DNA from: Methylophilaceae bacterium
Lineage (GTDB): Bacteria > Pseudomonadota > Gammaproteobacteria > Burkholderiales > Methylophilaceae
Length of the DNA stretch: 64,000 bases
Direction: 5' to 3'
NCBI GenBank assembly: GCA_018398995.1
Contig: CP073759.1
Location: forward strand, 496,001-560,000
Shown: positions 47,173 to 57,277 of the stretch, one piece after another
How positions within the stretch are numbered: the first letter of the stretch is position 1
How the letters are laid out: each line of letters starts with the position of its first letter
The notes under the pieces: generated by a model
The model's database searches: none
What the model was told of the DNA's origin: nothing
The model's input: the letters and a program-made list of their open reading frames with translations, nothing else
Program-made: the position numbers and the translations under genes

Positions 47173-47628
47173 ATGATACACAAACTGCAACGCATCCCAT
47201 TTCTATTCATTTGTCTTGTTATATTATGGATGAGCGCTTGTGGTTCTAAAACCAATACTGAAGTGACTATTACTGATGCTTGGGTGCGCAACAATGCGCC
47301 AGGCCAAACAATCGGCGCAGCATACATGACACTTAACAGCCCAATAAAAAACACGCTGGTTTATGCTGAAGCTATTGATGCAGCAGGGTCTGTCGAAATT
47401 CACAGTATGACAATGCAAAATGGTGTAATGAAAATGCGTATGCTAGAGGAATTGATGCTGGAACCCAATCAATCGGTTTCGCTAAAACCTGGAGACTTTC
47501 ATTTGATGCTATTCGATTTAAAAGCACCTTTGGAGATTGGTAACAATATTACTTTCAGACTTTGTTTTAAAGATGCCAATGGCAACATTACAGAACAAAT
47601 GGTCTCAGCTCCTGTGAAAGATATATAA
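47173..47628 (+). CDS. PCu(A)C-type copper chaperone, lipoprotein
   Basis: The 151-residue protein has a lipoprotein signal (lipobox MSAC, Cys near residue 20) and a cupredoxin-like PCuAC domain with the Cu(I) ligands of the H(M)x10Mx21HxM motif: EIHSMTMQNGVMKMRM and PGDFHLMLFDL. Such chaperones deliver copper to cytochrome oxidase CuA/CuB sites in the periplasm. It is 30 bp after yacG and could be co-transcribed. It adds to the copper theme of the 27-30 kb cluster, though it is 17 kb away. Confidence 0.92.
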   Translation: MIHKLQRIPFLFICLVILWMSACGSKTNTEVTITDAWVRNNAPGQTIGAAYMTLNSPIKNTLVYAEAIDAAGSVEIHSMTMQNGVMKMRMLEELMLEPNQSVSLKPGDFHLMLFDLKAPLEIGNNITFRLCFKDANGNITEQMVSAPVKDI

Positions 47629-47655
47629 AAAATTTGGTTATGAAACAATCGCGCT

Positions 47656-48606
47656 TTACCAAATAGAACGTTGCATTGCAATGCCTTGAGCGCCGCTAGC
47701 CAAAGCATTTGGCAAGTCGTCTTTACACATGCCGCCTAAAGCAAAAATAGGCAAAGTAACATGATGCGATAACGCACTGAATGCATCCCACCCCAATGAA
47801 TTAACACTAGGGTGGCTCGCGGTATGAGCCACAGGCGACAAGGTAACAAAGTCTACATCCAACCGCATGGCCTGTGTTAACTCTGCCTTATTGTGGCAAG
47901 ATGCGGCAACCAGCAACTGTTCGGGTTTGCGTTCTAGTTGCATCAAGGCTCTACTTGGCAAATGCACACCATCTAAACCAAGCGCAATCGCTAACTCAAT
48001 ATCTTGATTAAGTAATACTTTTGCACCAAAGGCATGTGCCATTGCTTTTACTTGGGTTGCAAACTGACATAAGTTGCTATGATTAAGCTGTTTTTCTCGC
48101 ACTTGGATTAATTGCAGTCCAGCCTCTAGCTGTTGCTTTAAAGCATTAAAAAAAGCGAGCTCACCCATTTCCGATAAATGACTAATCGCATAAATAGATG
48201 GTAGTGCTAATGCTTTAATAATAGACACATTCGCTGGCAAAACAGGCGCCACGGTCACATTACTTGCCCGCTCCCAACTCAATGTTTGGCCTTCTTTGGC
48301 AATTAAATCACCTTGCCATTTCGTTACAAAAAAGAAATGTAAATGCACTGTTTTTGCTAATGCATCATGCGTCGCAGGATAGTCAAATCTTTTTTGCAAC
48401 CACTGCTCAATCTGTGTCGGAACAATCCCGATTTCTTCGTGTAACTCGCGTACAAGCGCCTCTTTTGGCGTTTCGTCTGCCTCTATTTTTCCACCAGGAA
48501 ATTCCCACCATCCAGCCCATGGTTTATCTTCAGGTCGACTTGCCAATAAAAATTGGCCATTTTTATTTTTTAGGATAGCCACCGCAACATGGGTTACTTT
48601 ATTCAT
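47656..48606 (-). CDS. Nudix hydrolase/thiamine-phosphate synthase-like fusion
   Basis: Two domains in 316 residues. Residues 1-130 are a MutT-type Nudix domain with a perfect Nudix box (GKIEADETPKEALVRELHEE, continuing IGI), which hydrolyses oxidised nucleotides such as 8-oxo-dGTP. Residues 150-316 are a ThiE/TenI-like TIM barrel (LIQVREKQLN, GLDGVHLPSRAL, ASCHNKAELTQA, DFVTLSPVAHTASHP, FALGGMCKDDL). The same fusion occurs in many beta/gammaproteobacteria. ATG 48606 is preferred to a TTG at 48618. It is downstream of the DUF815 ATPase and argJ. Confidence 0.93.
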   Translation of the reverse strand: MNKVTHVAVAILKNKNGQFLLASRPEDKPWAGWWEFPGGKIEADETPKEALVRELHEEIGIVPTQIEQWLQKRFDYPATHDALAKTVHLHFFFVTKWQGDLIAKEGQTLSWERASNVTVAPVLPANVSIIKALALPSIYAISHLSEMGELAFFNALKQQLEAGLQLIQVREKQLNHSNLCQFATQVKAMAHAFGAKVLLNQDIELAIALGLDGVHLPSRALMQLERKPEQLLVAASCHNKAELTQAMRLDVDFVTLSPVAHTASHPSVNSLGWDAFSALSHHVTLPIFALGGMCKDDLPNALASGAQGIAMQRSIW

Positions 48607-48614
48607 ATGAATGA

Positions 48615-49478
48615 TCAATCATGCAATTTTAATTTTCCGGCATAATCTCGTGCGAACTGATAGGCAACACGGCCACTTCTTGCACCACGTGTGTAGGTAA
48701 ACTGCAATGCCTCTTTTTTAGCTTTATCATCAAAATCAATCCCAAAAATACTTAACCAATGTGCCGCAATCGCTAGATATTCGTTTTGGTCAAACGCATA
48801 AAAAGAAAGCCACAAACCAAACCGTTCAGCCAAAGCTGCTTTTTCTTCTATCGTGTCATTAGGACGTATTTCATCGCGCGCATCTATTGTTGCTACGTTA
48901 TCCGCCATCAATTCTGGCATTAAATTTTTACGATTTGAAGTGGCATACACCAGCACATTGTTGGTCATATTAGCTAATGAACCATCCAAGACTACTTTCA
49001 AAGCTTTATAAGCACTATCATTTTGCTCAAAAGTTAAATCATCGCAAAAAATAATAAATTTCTCAGGCCGATTTCTAATGAGATTAATAATATCAGGCAA
49101 GTGTATCAACTCATGCTTTTCAATCTCAATTAAACGTAGCCCTTGGCTAGAAAACTCTGTTAAAAGCGCCTTAATTAAAGTTGATTTTCCTGTACCACGC
49201 GCACCTGTTAACAACACATTGTTAGCCGTGACACCTTGCAAAAACTGACGTGTGTTTCTAACGATTTCGGCTTTTTGTCTATCGACAAATTGAATATTAT
49301 TTAGGTGAACTTCATGGGGGTGTCCAATCGTTTGTAATTGACCTAGACCATTTATTGTCATCCAACGCCAAGCTGTTGCGCCCCAATCTGTCGCTTGCGG
49401 TTTTGGCTGTAGAAAAGCGTCTAATTTGACCAGCAAATCTTCAGCACGCGCAATCAGATCTTCTAATTTTCGTGTCAT
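48615..49478 (-). CDS. DUF815 family AAA+ ATPase
   Basis: The 287-residue protein has Walker A NNVLLTGARGTGKSTLIKALL (about residue 87), Walker B FIIFCDDLTFE (about 142), sensor VYATSNRKNLMPE (about 177) and C-terminal RGARSGRVAYQFARDY. DUF815 proteins are ATPases of unknown target. Location between argJ and mutT/thiE is conserved in Betaproteobacteria; no partner is evident. Confidence 0.9.
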   Translation of the reverse strand: MTRKLEDLIARAEDLLVKLDAFLQPKPQATDWGATAWRWMTINGLGQLQTIGHPHEVHLNNIQFVDRQKAEIVRNTRQFLQGVTANNVLLTGARGTGKSTLIKALLTEFSSQGLRLIEIEKHELIHLPDIINLIRNRPEKFIIFCDDLTFEQNDSAYKALKVVLDGSLANMTNNVLVYATSNRKNLMPELMADNVATIDARDEIRPNDTIEEKAALAERFGLWLSFYAFDQNEYLAIAAHWLSIFGIDFDDKAKKEALQFTYTRGARSGRVAYQFARDYAGKLKLHD

Positions 49479-49491
49479 GCACTCGCCTTAA

Positions 49492-50718
49492 TTAACTGCG
49501 ATAATCGGCATTAATTTTGACGTAATCATAGCTAAAATCGCAAGTCCAAACTGTGGCTGCTTGCTGTCCACGATTCAGCACTACGCGCACTAGAATCTCT
49601 GCTTCTTTCATAATAGCAGCACCCTGCTCTTCTCGATAACTTGTGGCAATTCCACCATTTTCCGACACTAAAACATCACCTAAATATAATGATAATTGAC
49701 TAACATCCAAATCATCGATTCCTGCATAACCGATTGCTGCCAAAATGCGGCCCAGATTAGGATCGGATGCAAAGAAAGCTGTTTTAATCAACGGCGAATG
49801 TGCAATAGCGTAGGCAACTTTTCGACACTCAGCCTCATCTTTACCCGCCTCAACTTGTATCGTCATAAACTTAGTAGCTCCTTCACCATCCCTAACAATA
49901 GCTTGTGCCAGTTCAATTGCAACATCGGTCATTGCATCACGTAAAGCAATAAAATCAGGGGTTGTTTCAGTGACTTGTGCGTTTCCAGCCAAGTTAGTCG
50001 CCATCATAATAAAGCTATCATTAGTACTGGTGTCACCATCAACCGTGATGCAATTAAATGATTTATTAACGGCATAATGAATAATCGCCTCTAGCGCACC
50101 TTTACTCACAACGGCATCAGTAGCCAGATAGCCTAACATCGTTGCCATATTGGGATGAATCATGCCAGAACCTTTGCTCATGCCAGTAATGGTGACAGTC
50201 TTGTTATCTATCGTTAATTGGCGAGAGGTCGCTTTGGGTACAATATCGGTTGTCGTGATTGTTTGCGCCGCATCTAACCAATGATCCGCTTTTGTATTTT
50301 GTAAGGCTACTGGTAACTGAGCGATTATTTTATCGATTGGTAACGGCTCTAAAATAACACCTGTAGAGAATGGTAGAATTTGTTCGCTGTTGAGATTTAA
50401 AAGACGCGCAAGTGCTTCGCAACTTTGCCTTGCGTGTTGTAAGCCAGATTCACCAGTGCCCGCGTTTGCGTTACCAGTATTAATGAGCAAGGCGCGAATG
50501 TCGCTATTAACAGCTAAATGTTCTTTACATACAATAACTGGTGCCGCACAAAACCGATTTTGGGTAAACACACCAGCAACATGGGTACCTTCAACCAATT
50601 GAATTACTAATAAGTCTTTACGGTTAGGCTTGCGAATATGCGCTTCAGCAAAACCCAAAACAACCCCGTTAATAGGCAATAATGAAGAGGCAGATAATGG
50701 CGGCAGATTAACTGGCAT
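49492..50718 (-). CDS. argJ: Bifunctional glutamate N-acetyltransferase/amino-acid acetyltransferase
   Basis: Recycles the acetyl group in arginine synthesis. The 408-residue precursor has the autocleavage site [21 protein letters not shown] (positions ~182-202), where the bond before the catalytic Thr of NMAT is cut to give alpha and beta chains. Other landmarks are [13 protein letters not shown] (about 78) and [16 protein letters not shown] (about 225). It is 13 bp upstream of the DUF815 gene. Confidence 0.96.
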   Translation of the reverse strand: MPVNLPPLSASSLLPINGVVLGFAEAHIRKPNRKDLLVIQLVEGTHVAGVFTQNRFCAAPVIVCKEHLAVNSDIRALLINTGNANAGTGESGLQHARQSCEALARLLNLNSEQILPFSTGVILEPLPIDKIIAQLPVALQNTKADHWLDAAQTITTTDIVPKATSRQLTIDNKTVTITGMSKGSGMIHPNMATMLGYLATDAVVSKGALEAIIHYAVNKSFNCITVDGDTSTNDSFIMMATNLAGNAQVTETTPDFIALRDAMTDVAIELAQAIVRDGEGATKFMTIQVEAGKDEAECRKVAYAIAHSPLIKTAFFASDPNLGRILAAIGYAGIDDLDVSQLSLYLGDVLVSENGGIATSYREEQGAAIMKEAEILVRVVLNRGQQAATVWTCDFSYDYVKINADYRS

Positions 50719-50813
50719 ACAGATACTTTCTATTAAAAAGAATATTGGTATTTTAGCGTATTAAGAAGTTAGCTCTATCGTTCTGTTTTAATACAAATGA
50801 GCGCCAAATGAAA

Positions 50814-52175
50814 TTAAGCTTTGCGCCAAGTTGTGCCTAGTGGCGTGTCTTCTAAAACAATACCAGCATTTGTCAATGTCGCACGAATGCGATCTGCTTC
50901 TGCAAAGTTTTTAGCTTTCTTGGCAGCAATACGCTCGCTGATAAGCGCCTCAATATCCAGACCATCTGCAACAACTTCACCTTGTAAAAAAGTATTAGCA
51001 TCTTGTTGCAAAAGGCCAACCACCGCACCCAAGCCTCTCAACAAACCAGCTGTTTTCATTGATTTTTCTTTATTTACATCGTTAGCTAAATCAAATAAAA
51101 CAGCGATTGCCTCTGCGGTATTAAAATCATCATCCATTGCTTCTTTAAAGCGTACCGCGTAAGGATGCGACCAATCAACTGGGTAGTCGGTTATTTCGAC
51201 ACCACGCAATGCAGTATAAAGCCTCGTCAAGGCTACTTTAGCATCATCCAAATGCTTATCGCTGTAGTTAAGCGGACTGCGATAATGCACTCTTAAAATA
51301 AAGAAACGGACAACTTCTGCATCATATTGCGCCAAGACAGATCTAATAGTGAAGAAATTACCCAACGATTTAGACATCTTTTCATCATCAACACGAACAA
51401 ATCCATTGTGCATCCAATAATTGGCCATTTGGCAGTTATGCGTCGCCTCACTTTGTGCAATCTCATTTTCATGATGCGGGAACTGCAAATCTTGCCCACC
51501 TCCATGAATATCAAAATGCGCACCTAAATGTTGGCTACTCATCGCAGAACACTCAATATGCCAACCAGGTCGTCCATAACCCCAAGGCGAATCCCAATGA
51601 GGCTCATTTGGCTTGACAGATTTCCACAAAACAAAATCCATTGGGTCTTTTTTGAACGTATCCACTTGCACGCGCTCGCCAGCACGTAAATCATCTAAGC
51701 TTTTGCCTGATAATTTGCCATAACCATTGAAACTCCGAACTGAATAAAACACATCACCATTCTCGGCCAAATAGGCATGCCCCTTATCAACCAGTTTGCT
51801 TATCATGTCGATCATGGCATCAATATGCGCAGTCGCGCGCGGCTCAATATCAGGCTGAATGACGCCAAGTTTATTAGCATCTTCATTCATCGCATCAATA
51901 AATCGCTGCGTCAGAACCGTGATACTTTCTTTATTGTCATTCGCTCGTTGAATAATTTTGTCGTCAACATCGGTAATATTACGAACATAAGTGACCTGAT
52001 AATGAGAAGCACGAAACCATCTTGACACCATATCAAACACCACCATGACCCGCGCATGTCCTAAATGACAATAGTCATAAACGGTCATGCCACAGACGTA
52101 CATCCTAAGCTGATTGGGGTTGATGGGCAAAAACATTTCTTTTTGGCGGGTCAGCGAATTATAAATTTTTAACAT
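50814..52175 (-). CDS. cysS: Cysteinyl-tRNA synthetase
   Basis: Charges tRNA-Cys. The 453-residue product from ATG 52175 begins [20 protein letters not shown]. It has [20 protein letters not shown] (zinc Cys plus HIGH-type motif), the zinc ligands in ECSAMS and [10 protein letters not shown], and the KMSKS loop ([14 protein letters not shown], about residue 265). The in-frame start at 52226 adds non-conserved residues. It stands alone, divergent from the TPR gene. Confidence 0.97.
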   Translation of the reverse strand: MLKIYNSLTRQKEMFLPINPNQLRMYVCGMTVYDYCHLGHARVMVVFDMVSRWFRASHYQVTYVRNITDVDDKIIQRANDNKESITVLTQRFIDAMNEDANKLGVIQPDIEPRATAHIDAMIDMISKLVDKGHAYLAENGDVFYSVRSFNGYGKLSGKSLDDLRAGERVQVDTFKKDPMDFVLWKSVKPNEPHWDSPWGYGRPGWHIECSAMSSQHLGAHFDIHGGGQDLQFPHHENEIAQSEATHNCQMANYWMHNGFVRVDDEKMSKSLGNFFTIRSVLAQYDAEVVRFFILRVHYRSPLNYSDKHLDDAKVALTRLYTALRGVEITDYPVDWSHPYAVRFKEAMDDDFNTAEAIAVLFDLANDVNKEKSMKTAGLLRGLGAVVGLLQQDANTFLQGEVVADGLDIEALISERIAAKKAKNFAEADRIRATLTNAGIVLEDTPLGTTWRKA

Positions 52176-52335
52176 ACATTCAAATTTCGGGCGGGAATAT
52201 CGATTAATAAAACAACCTAAATACACAAAGTAACAAGTTATTTTCCATTATTTACAAGGAATTATCTATCAGACTATTGGATGTTAGCTATGCTATTGGT
52301 AGAATAGTGTTATCACCAACTTTCAGTATATCATA

Positions 52336-53328
52336 ATGACAATTCATAATATTCTAAGAAAAAAATTTGTAGCTACATTATTGTTAGCGTTTCTATCCCC
52401 AGTCACGTTAGTCATCGCTGATGAGTTAAAAGACATTTCAGCAATGGCTGATAAGGGGCAACAAGAAGAAGCTTTAAAGCGCATCGATGCTTACTTAAAT
52501 GCCAACCCAAAAGACGCTCAAGGTATGTTTACTAAAGGCATTATCTTAGCAGAAAGTGGTAAACGCGACGAAGCAATCACAGCCTTCAACGAACTCACTA
52601 AAACATATCCTAACCTACCAGAACCCTATAATAATTTAGCAGTTTTATATGCGGATGCAGGCAAATACGATTTGGCAAAGAAGTCACTTGAGACTGCTAT
52701 CAAAACGCATCCAAGCTACGCAACTGCGCATGAAAATCTGGGCGACATCTATGCTCGCATGGCGTCGGAAGCTTATGACAAAGCACTAAAGTTAGACAAT
52801 AAAAATGCGCGTGCTCAAAGTAAGTTATCACTGATTAAAGACCTATTTAGCAATGATGGCAATCCAGTTGTTGCATCCAATAATGCAACTTCTACGCGTC
52901 CAATTCGCAAAGCAGAACCAACGGCTGCAAAAGCCATTCCCCCACTTAAAAAACCAGTTGAAAGCGTTGTCGATCATTCATCTGACGTAGAAACCAGCAT
53001 TAATGCCGCGGTTGATGCTTGGGCTGCAGCCTGGTCTAGCCAAAATATTGAGAATTACCTAGCTAGTTATGCAGATAACTTTACACCTTCAAAAGGGCTA
53101 AGCCTAAGCGCGTGGAAAGCACAGCGTCGCTCACGTGTTACCAAGCCATCTAGTATTAAATTGGAGTTAAGCAATCGTAAAGTCACTATTATTGATGAAA
53201 ATAATGTAAAAGCGAGCTTTAACCAGTATTACAAGGCAAATGGCGGTCCGATTCGTACTTTTAAAACACTCGTTTTCAAAAAAACCAATGGCAATTGGCT
53301 AATCATTGAGGAGATTGCATCTAATTGA
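52336..53328 (+). CDS. Secreted TPR protein with C-terminal NTF2-like (Cds6-type) domain
   Basis: The 330-residue protein has an N-terminal signal (cleavage near VIADE), about three tetratricopeptide repeats (residues 35-165: GMFTKGIILAESGKRDEAI, PYNNLAVLYADAGKYDLAK, HENLGDIYARMASEAYDKAL), a Pro/Ala linker, and a C-terminal NTF2-like domain (about 215-330: VDAWAAAWSSQNIENYLASY). The same C-terminal domain occurs in the next gene, an L,D-transpeptidase, which overlaps it by 4 bp. It probably assists or regulates that enzyme in the periplasm; this is inference. Confidence 0.85.
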   Translation: MTIHNILRKKFVATLLLAFLSPVTLVIADELKDISAMADKGQQEEALKRIDAYLNANPKDAQGMFTKGIILAESGKRDEAITAFNELTKTYPNLPEPYNNLAVLYADAGKYDLAKKSLETAIKTHPSYATAHENLGDIYARMASEAYDKALKLDNKNARAQSKLSLIKDLFSNDGNPVVASNNATSTRPIRKAEPTAAKAIPPLKKPVESVVDHSSDVETSINAAVDAWAAAWSSQNIENYLASYADNFTPSKGLSLSAWKAQRRSRVTKPSSIKLELSNRKVTIIDENNVKASFNQYYKANGGPIRTFKTLVFKKTNGNWLIIEEIASN

Positions 53329-54626
53329 GTAAGCGTATGCAAATGAACTTCATCAATCAGTTTAGCGCTCACCCAACGAGACTTGCACAACTTCTAGTAG
53401 TGGTATGTTGCACCTTATTGCCTTGGTCTGCTACAGCAATTAATCAAAACAAACTACCATCAGATATCTTTACTAATGTAGCGAATCGAGATGTTGTTGA
53501 AAGCCTATTGGTGAAAAGTCTCATGCAAATTGCAGAAGGCAATACCAAGCAAGCAATGGATACCGTTAATGAGTTGATTCAAACAACGCCAAACTTTAAA
53601 CTTGCTCATTTAATTCGCGGCGACTTATTAGCCGCTCAAGCACGTCAATTTGGCAACCATAATGCCGCACTCATTTCATCAAGCGCAGATGAAGTAAAAG
53701 GGCTACGTGAAGAAGCGCTCACGCGTATTAATCACTACTTCTCCGCAGATAATGACCGATTAGTGCCTGATTTATCGATTAAAATGAATGCAGATCAACA
53801 ACATTTGATTTTAGTTGATACCGTCAAGTCCAGGTTATTTTTATATAAAAAATCGGCTAACGGTCTAGCATATGTGTCTGACCACTATATTACTATCGGA
53901 AAAAATGGTGCGGATAAGACGCTAGAGGGCGACAAGCGCACCCCAGTTGGACTTTACTTTTCCAGCAAAAAATTGACGACACCTTTGTCCGATTTCTATG
54001 GAGAAGGTGCCTACCCACTAAACTATCCAAACGAACTAGATATCCACAATAAAAAGACGGGTTCCGGTATTTGGCTACATGGTACGCCAAAAGATACCTA
54101 CAGTCGCCCGCCGCGTGCAAGTGATGGCTGTGTTGTGCTCAGCAACCCTGATATAAAAAAATTAGAACCTGTATTAATGAAAGGCAACGTACCCGTTATT
54201 ATTTCAGATAATATTCAATGGGTTGACAATCACAGCGCTACTAGGAAAACAGCTACAATTGAGTCGCTCAATAAAGCAATAGAGAAATGGCGTGCCGATT
54301 GGGTGTCTCAAAATACCAATCACTATTTAAGCAACTATTCAAAAGATTTTTTTTACAGCGATGGAAAACTTTCAGAGTGGTCTGAACATAAGCGTCGCGT
54401 GCAAGCAAGCAAACCAAAAGTTACAATTAACATTAACAATGTAAGTATGTTTAGCTATCCTTTACACAGCCATCACGCTAAAAAAATGATGGGTAATGAT
54501 GAGATTATAGTGGTTAATTTTGAACAATATTATGAAAGTCCTTCTTTGAAAAATAAAATGCGTAAACGTCAATATTGGAAGCATGAAAATAATCAATGGA
54601 AAATCATGTACGAAGGCGCTGGATGA
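53325..54626 (+). CDS. L,D-transpeptidase (YkuD) with C-terminal Cds6-type NTF2 domain
   Basis: The 433-residue protein has an N-terminal signal (VVVCCTLLPWSATA), a linker/helical part with a repeat-like ALTRINHYF, and a YkuD domain (about 150-290) with WLHGTP and the catalytic SDGCVVLSNPDI (Cys about residue 266). A C-terminal NTF2-like domain (about 325-433: IEKWRADWVSQNTNHYLSNY) follows. It likely makes 3-3 peptidoglycan links or links proteins to peptidoglycan in the periplasm. GAGGAGA ends 10 bp before TTG 53325, supporting that start; ATGs at 53337 and 53343 are alternatives. Confidence 0.9.
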   Translation: MSKRMQMNFINQFSAHPTRLAQLLVVVCCTLLPWSATAINQNKLPSDIFTNVANRDVVESLLVKSLMQIAEGNTKQAMDTVNELIQTTPNFKLAHLIRGDLLAAQARQFGNHNAALISSSADEVKGLREEALTRINHYFSADNDRLVPDLSIKMNADQQHLILVDTVKSRLFLYKKSANGLAYVSDHYITIGKNGADKTLEGDKRTPVGLYFSSKKLTTPLSDFYGEGAYPLNYPNELDIHNKKTGSGIWLHGTPKDTYSRPPRASDGCVVLSNPDIKKLEPVLMKGNVPVIISDNIQWVDNHSATRKTATIESLNKAIEKWRADWVSQNTNHYLSNYSKDFFYSDGKLSEWSEHKRRVQASKPKVTININNVSMFSYPLHSHHAKKMMGNDEIIVVNFEQYYESPSLKNKMRKRQYWKHENNQWKIMYEGAG

Positions 54627-55219
54627 ATATGATGATAACTAAACAAATAAAGCGATGGCTTATTGCATTAACATTCAGCATTGCCACCATCCATTCACAT
54701 GCTGCTACCCAAGTAGAGTTCAAAACAAGCGAAGGTGATTTTATTGTTGAGCTATACCCTAGCAAAGCACCCATCACTGTTGCGAACTTTTTACAATATG
54801 TGAAGGATGGTTTTTATACAAAAACTATTTTCCATCGCGTTATTAATGACTTTATGATTCAAGGTGGTGGTTTTGAGCGCGATTTATATGAGAAGCCAAC
54901 ACGTAATCCAATCAAAAACGAAGCCAATAACGGTCTAAAAAACAAAGTTGGTACAATTGCTATGGCGCGTACCAGCGATCCAGATTCAGCTACCGCACAA
55001 TTCTTTATCAATCTGAGTGATAATGCTTTTTTAGACCACAAAGGCCCTCAACCAGACCAGATTGGGTACTGTGTGTTTGGTCAAGTCATCAGCGGCATGG
55101 AGGTGGTTAAAAAAATAGGCATTATTCCAACTGGCCAAGTTTCTCGTTTTAGTGATGTCCCAACTAAGCCTATCAAAATCAATAGCGTTAAATTACTTGA
55201 AAAAGTTAACGCCCAATAA
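54623..55219 (+). CDS. ppiA: Periplasmic peptidyl-prolyl cis-trans isomerase (cyclophilin)
   Basis: The 198-residue product has a signal peptide (cleavage near SHA-ATQ) followed by a cyclophilin domain with [19 protein letters not shown] (Arg/Phe of the active site), MARTSDPDSATAQFFINL and FGQVISGMEVV. Start ATG 54623 overlaps the L,D-transpeptidase stop (ATGA) and has GAAGG upstream; the in-frame ATG at 54596 is inside the previous gene. It probably folds periplasmic proteins. Confidence 0.93.
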   Translation: MNMMITKQIKRWLIALTFSIATIHSHAATQVEFKTSEGDFIVELYPSKAPITVANFLQYVKDGFYTKTIFHRVINDFMIQGGGFERDLYEKPTRNPIKNEANNGLKNKVGTIAMARTSDPDSATAQFFINLSDNAFLDHKGPQPDQIGYCVFGQVISGMEVVKKIGIIPTGQVSRFSDVPTKPIKINSVKLLEKVNAQ

Positions 55220-55249
55220 TTTTTCATCCATTAAACTTTAAGGATTGTC

Positions 55250-55741
55250 GTGGTAAAACTCTCAACAAATTTTGGCGATATAACGCTAGATCTTGATGCC
55301 GAAAAAGCACCAATTACAGTAGCTAACTTTATACAATACGTAGAAAGTGGTTTTTACGATGGTTTAATTTTTCATCGCGTGATTAATGATTTCATGATTC
55401 AGGGCGGCGGCATGGATGCCCAGATGAAGCAAAAAAGCACAGAAGCCGAAATACAAAACGAAGCAGATAATGGCTTAACTAACAATACATACACCATTGC
55501 AATGGCACGCACCTCTGCACCGCACTCTGCAAGTAGTCAGTTTTTTATTAATGTGAATAATAATGATTTCTTAAATCACACATCTCAAACGCCTAGCGGC
55601 TGGGGTTACTGTGTATTTGGTAAAGTCATTGAAGGCATGGATGTTGTAGACAAAATTAAATCTGTTAAAACTGGCTCTAAAGGGGGTCATCAAGATGTTC
55701 CAGTTGATCCAGTTATTATTGAAAAAGCGACTATTTGCTAA
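55250..55741 (+). CDS. ppiB: Cytoplasmic peptidyl-prolyl cis-trans isomerase B
   Basis: A 163-residue cyclophilin without signal peptide, beginning [15 protein letters not shown] and carrying [37 protein letters not shown] and [21 protein letters not shown] lies 5 bp before GTG 55250. It is closely similar to the preceding periplasmic cyclophilin, suggesting an old tandem duplication. It overlaps or abuts lpxH. Confidence 0.95.
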   Translation: MVKLSTNFGDITLDLDAEKAPITVANFIQYVESGFYDGLIFHRVINDFMIQGGGMDAQMKQKSTEAEIQNEADNGLTNNTYTIAMARTSAPHSASSQFFINVNNNDFLNHTSQTPSGWGYCVFGKVIEGMDVVDKIKSVKTGSKGGHQDVPVDPVIIEKATIC

Positions 55742-55755
55742 TCAGCTATACAGGT

Positions 55756-56478
55756 ATGCCTCATAGCATCTTCATTTCTGATTGTCATTTATGTGAATCT
55801 CGCCCAGCCATTATTGATAGCTTTATCAGTTTTTTAGCGCATACTGCTGTCAATGCAGATGCGCTTTATATTTTAGGCGACTTATTTGAGTATTGGGCAG
55901 GCGATGATGTCATCAGCACTGGTGTACATAGTCCGATTATTCAAGCGCTTCAACAGCTTAGCTCGCAAGGCGTCTGCCTATACATCATGCATGGCAATAG
56001 AGATTTTTTACTTGGTGATGCTTTTGCGAACGCAACCAATGCAACTATATTGGCCGATCCTACGATGGTTTCAATTTATGGTCAATCGATACTACTCAGT
56101 CATGGAGATAGTTTGTGCACTGATGATACCGATTACCAGCGCTTCAGAGCTGAGGTGCGGAGTGATGTATGGCAATCAAAATTTCTAAATCAACCTTTAT
56201 CAGATCGTATTACCTATATTGAATCAGTTCGTCAAAAAAGCGACCAAGAAAAATCTATTAAATCGATGGCTATAATGGATGTTAATCCAATTGCAGTATC
56301 GCAATTACTAGCTCGCTACGACTACCCGACTCTTATTCACGGGCATACCCATCGCCCAATGCAGCATCAACACCAAATAAACGGACAGGTTTGCAACCGC
56401 TGGGTATTAGGTGACTGGTATGAGCAAGGCAGCTATTTAAGGGTAGACCAAGAGGGATTTCACTCATATCAGCTTTGA
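55756..56478 (+). CDS. lpxH: UDP-2,3-diacylglucosamine diphosphatase
   Basis: Removes UMP from UDP-diacylglucosamine to make lipid X in lipid A synthesis. The 240-residue protein begins MPHSIFISDCHLCESRPA, with the D-x-H metal site, then LGDLFEYWAGDD, HGNRDFLLG, LSHGDSLCTDD and IHGHTHRP, all metallophosphatase motifs. The start at ATG 55756 matches the family; the in-frame TTG at 55735 overlaps ppiB. The ppiB-lpxH order is common in Betaproteobacteria. Confidence 0.95.
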   Translation: MPHSIFISDCHLCESRPAIIDSFISFLAHTAVNADALYILGDLFEYWAGDDVISTGVHSPIIQALQQLSSQGVCLYIMHGNRDFLLGDAFANATNATILADPTMVSIYGQSILLSHGDSLCTDDTDYQRFRAEVRSDVWQSKFLNQPLSDRITYIESVRQKSDQEKSIKSMAIMDVNPIAVSQLLARYDYPTLIHGHTHRPMQHQHQINGQVCNRWVLGDWYEQGSYLRVDQEGFHSYQL

Positions 56479-56515
56479 TATGTTTAATTTAAAAGATAAT
56501 GCTGCCAGTTAGATC

Positions 56516-57235
56516 CTAATCAATACAAAATTCCATTTTCACGCCGAGCATCTGAATTTCGTCGTGATTACTTAACGCTTTAGCATGCGTATCGAGAGGC
56601 TTGCCATTGATTAATGGGTAATCAGTACCCAAAACATGGGATAAAAAATAACCTTGTGGTCGTTTTGTCACTAACGCCAATTGTTCATTTGGACGACCAA
56701 TCTTCACAATCGCCTTATCAAGTGGCAGTATAAATCCGGCGTCTTTACCATTCAATATTTGCAATCGCGGCAATTGTATAGCCTGTTTCTTTAAAGGTAA
56801 GGTTGACCCCGCACTTTCTGTCACCAATTCTTTATCCTGGTCAATAGTTGGCTTATCTTCATCTGATCGTTGCTCAATATTCACTTCATCAATATTGGAC
56901 ACTAAAACAGTCTCTTCAAAACCATCATCTCGTGGCTTATTGATCAATGCATTCTGTAAATATCTTAATTTGTACTTACCAAGCTTTATCAAATCACCAT
57001 CGACCAATAAATGCTTTTTAATTTTTTGACTATTAACCACAGTTCCATTGGTGCTGTTTAAATCCTCAATATAAGCACCATCATCTTTTGTAACAATCAC
57101 GGCATGTTTGCCACTAATCCCCAAGTTATCAATATGCAAATCATTAGATACACGGCGTCCAATAGTAAAGCGCTCTTTATCTAGCATATATTCTTGAATG
57201 ACTTTCCCATCTAATAAAAAAATTATTTTTGCCAT
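56516..57235 (-). CDS. FHA-domain protein
   Basis: The 239-residue protein has an N-terminal forkhead-associated domain (FTIGRRVSNDLHIDN, SGKHAVI, LNSTNGTVVN; about residues 20-75), which binds phosphothreonine. An acidic linker follows, then a second degenerate FHA-like unit (about 150-239: LPLDKAIVKIGRPNEQ, YPLINGKPL, NHDEIQMLG). It is 42 bp downstream of a PP2C phosphatase, with which it probably forms a Ser/Thr phosphorylation-readout pair; no kinase gene is present nearby. Confidence 0.9.
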   Translation of the reverse strand: MAKIIFLLDGKVIQEYMLDKERFTIGRRVSNDLHIDNLGISGKHAVIVTKDDGAYIEDLNSTNGTVVNSQKIKKHLLVDGDLIKLGKYKLRYLQNALINKPRDDGFEETVLVSNIDEVNIEQRSDEDKPTIDQDKELVTESAGSTLPLKKQAIQLPRLQILNGKDAGFILPLDKAIVKIGRPNEQLALVTKRPQGYFLSHVLGTDYPLINGKPLDTHAKALSNHDEIQMLGVKMEFCID

Positions 57236-57277
57236 GATGACCTTCCTTATTGATTATTATATTAATGGCACATCTAT

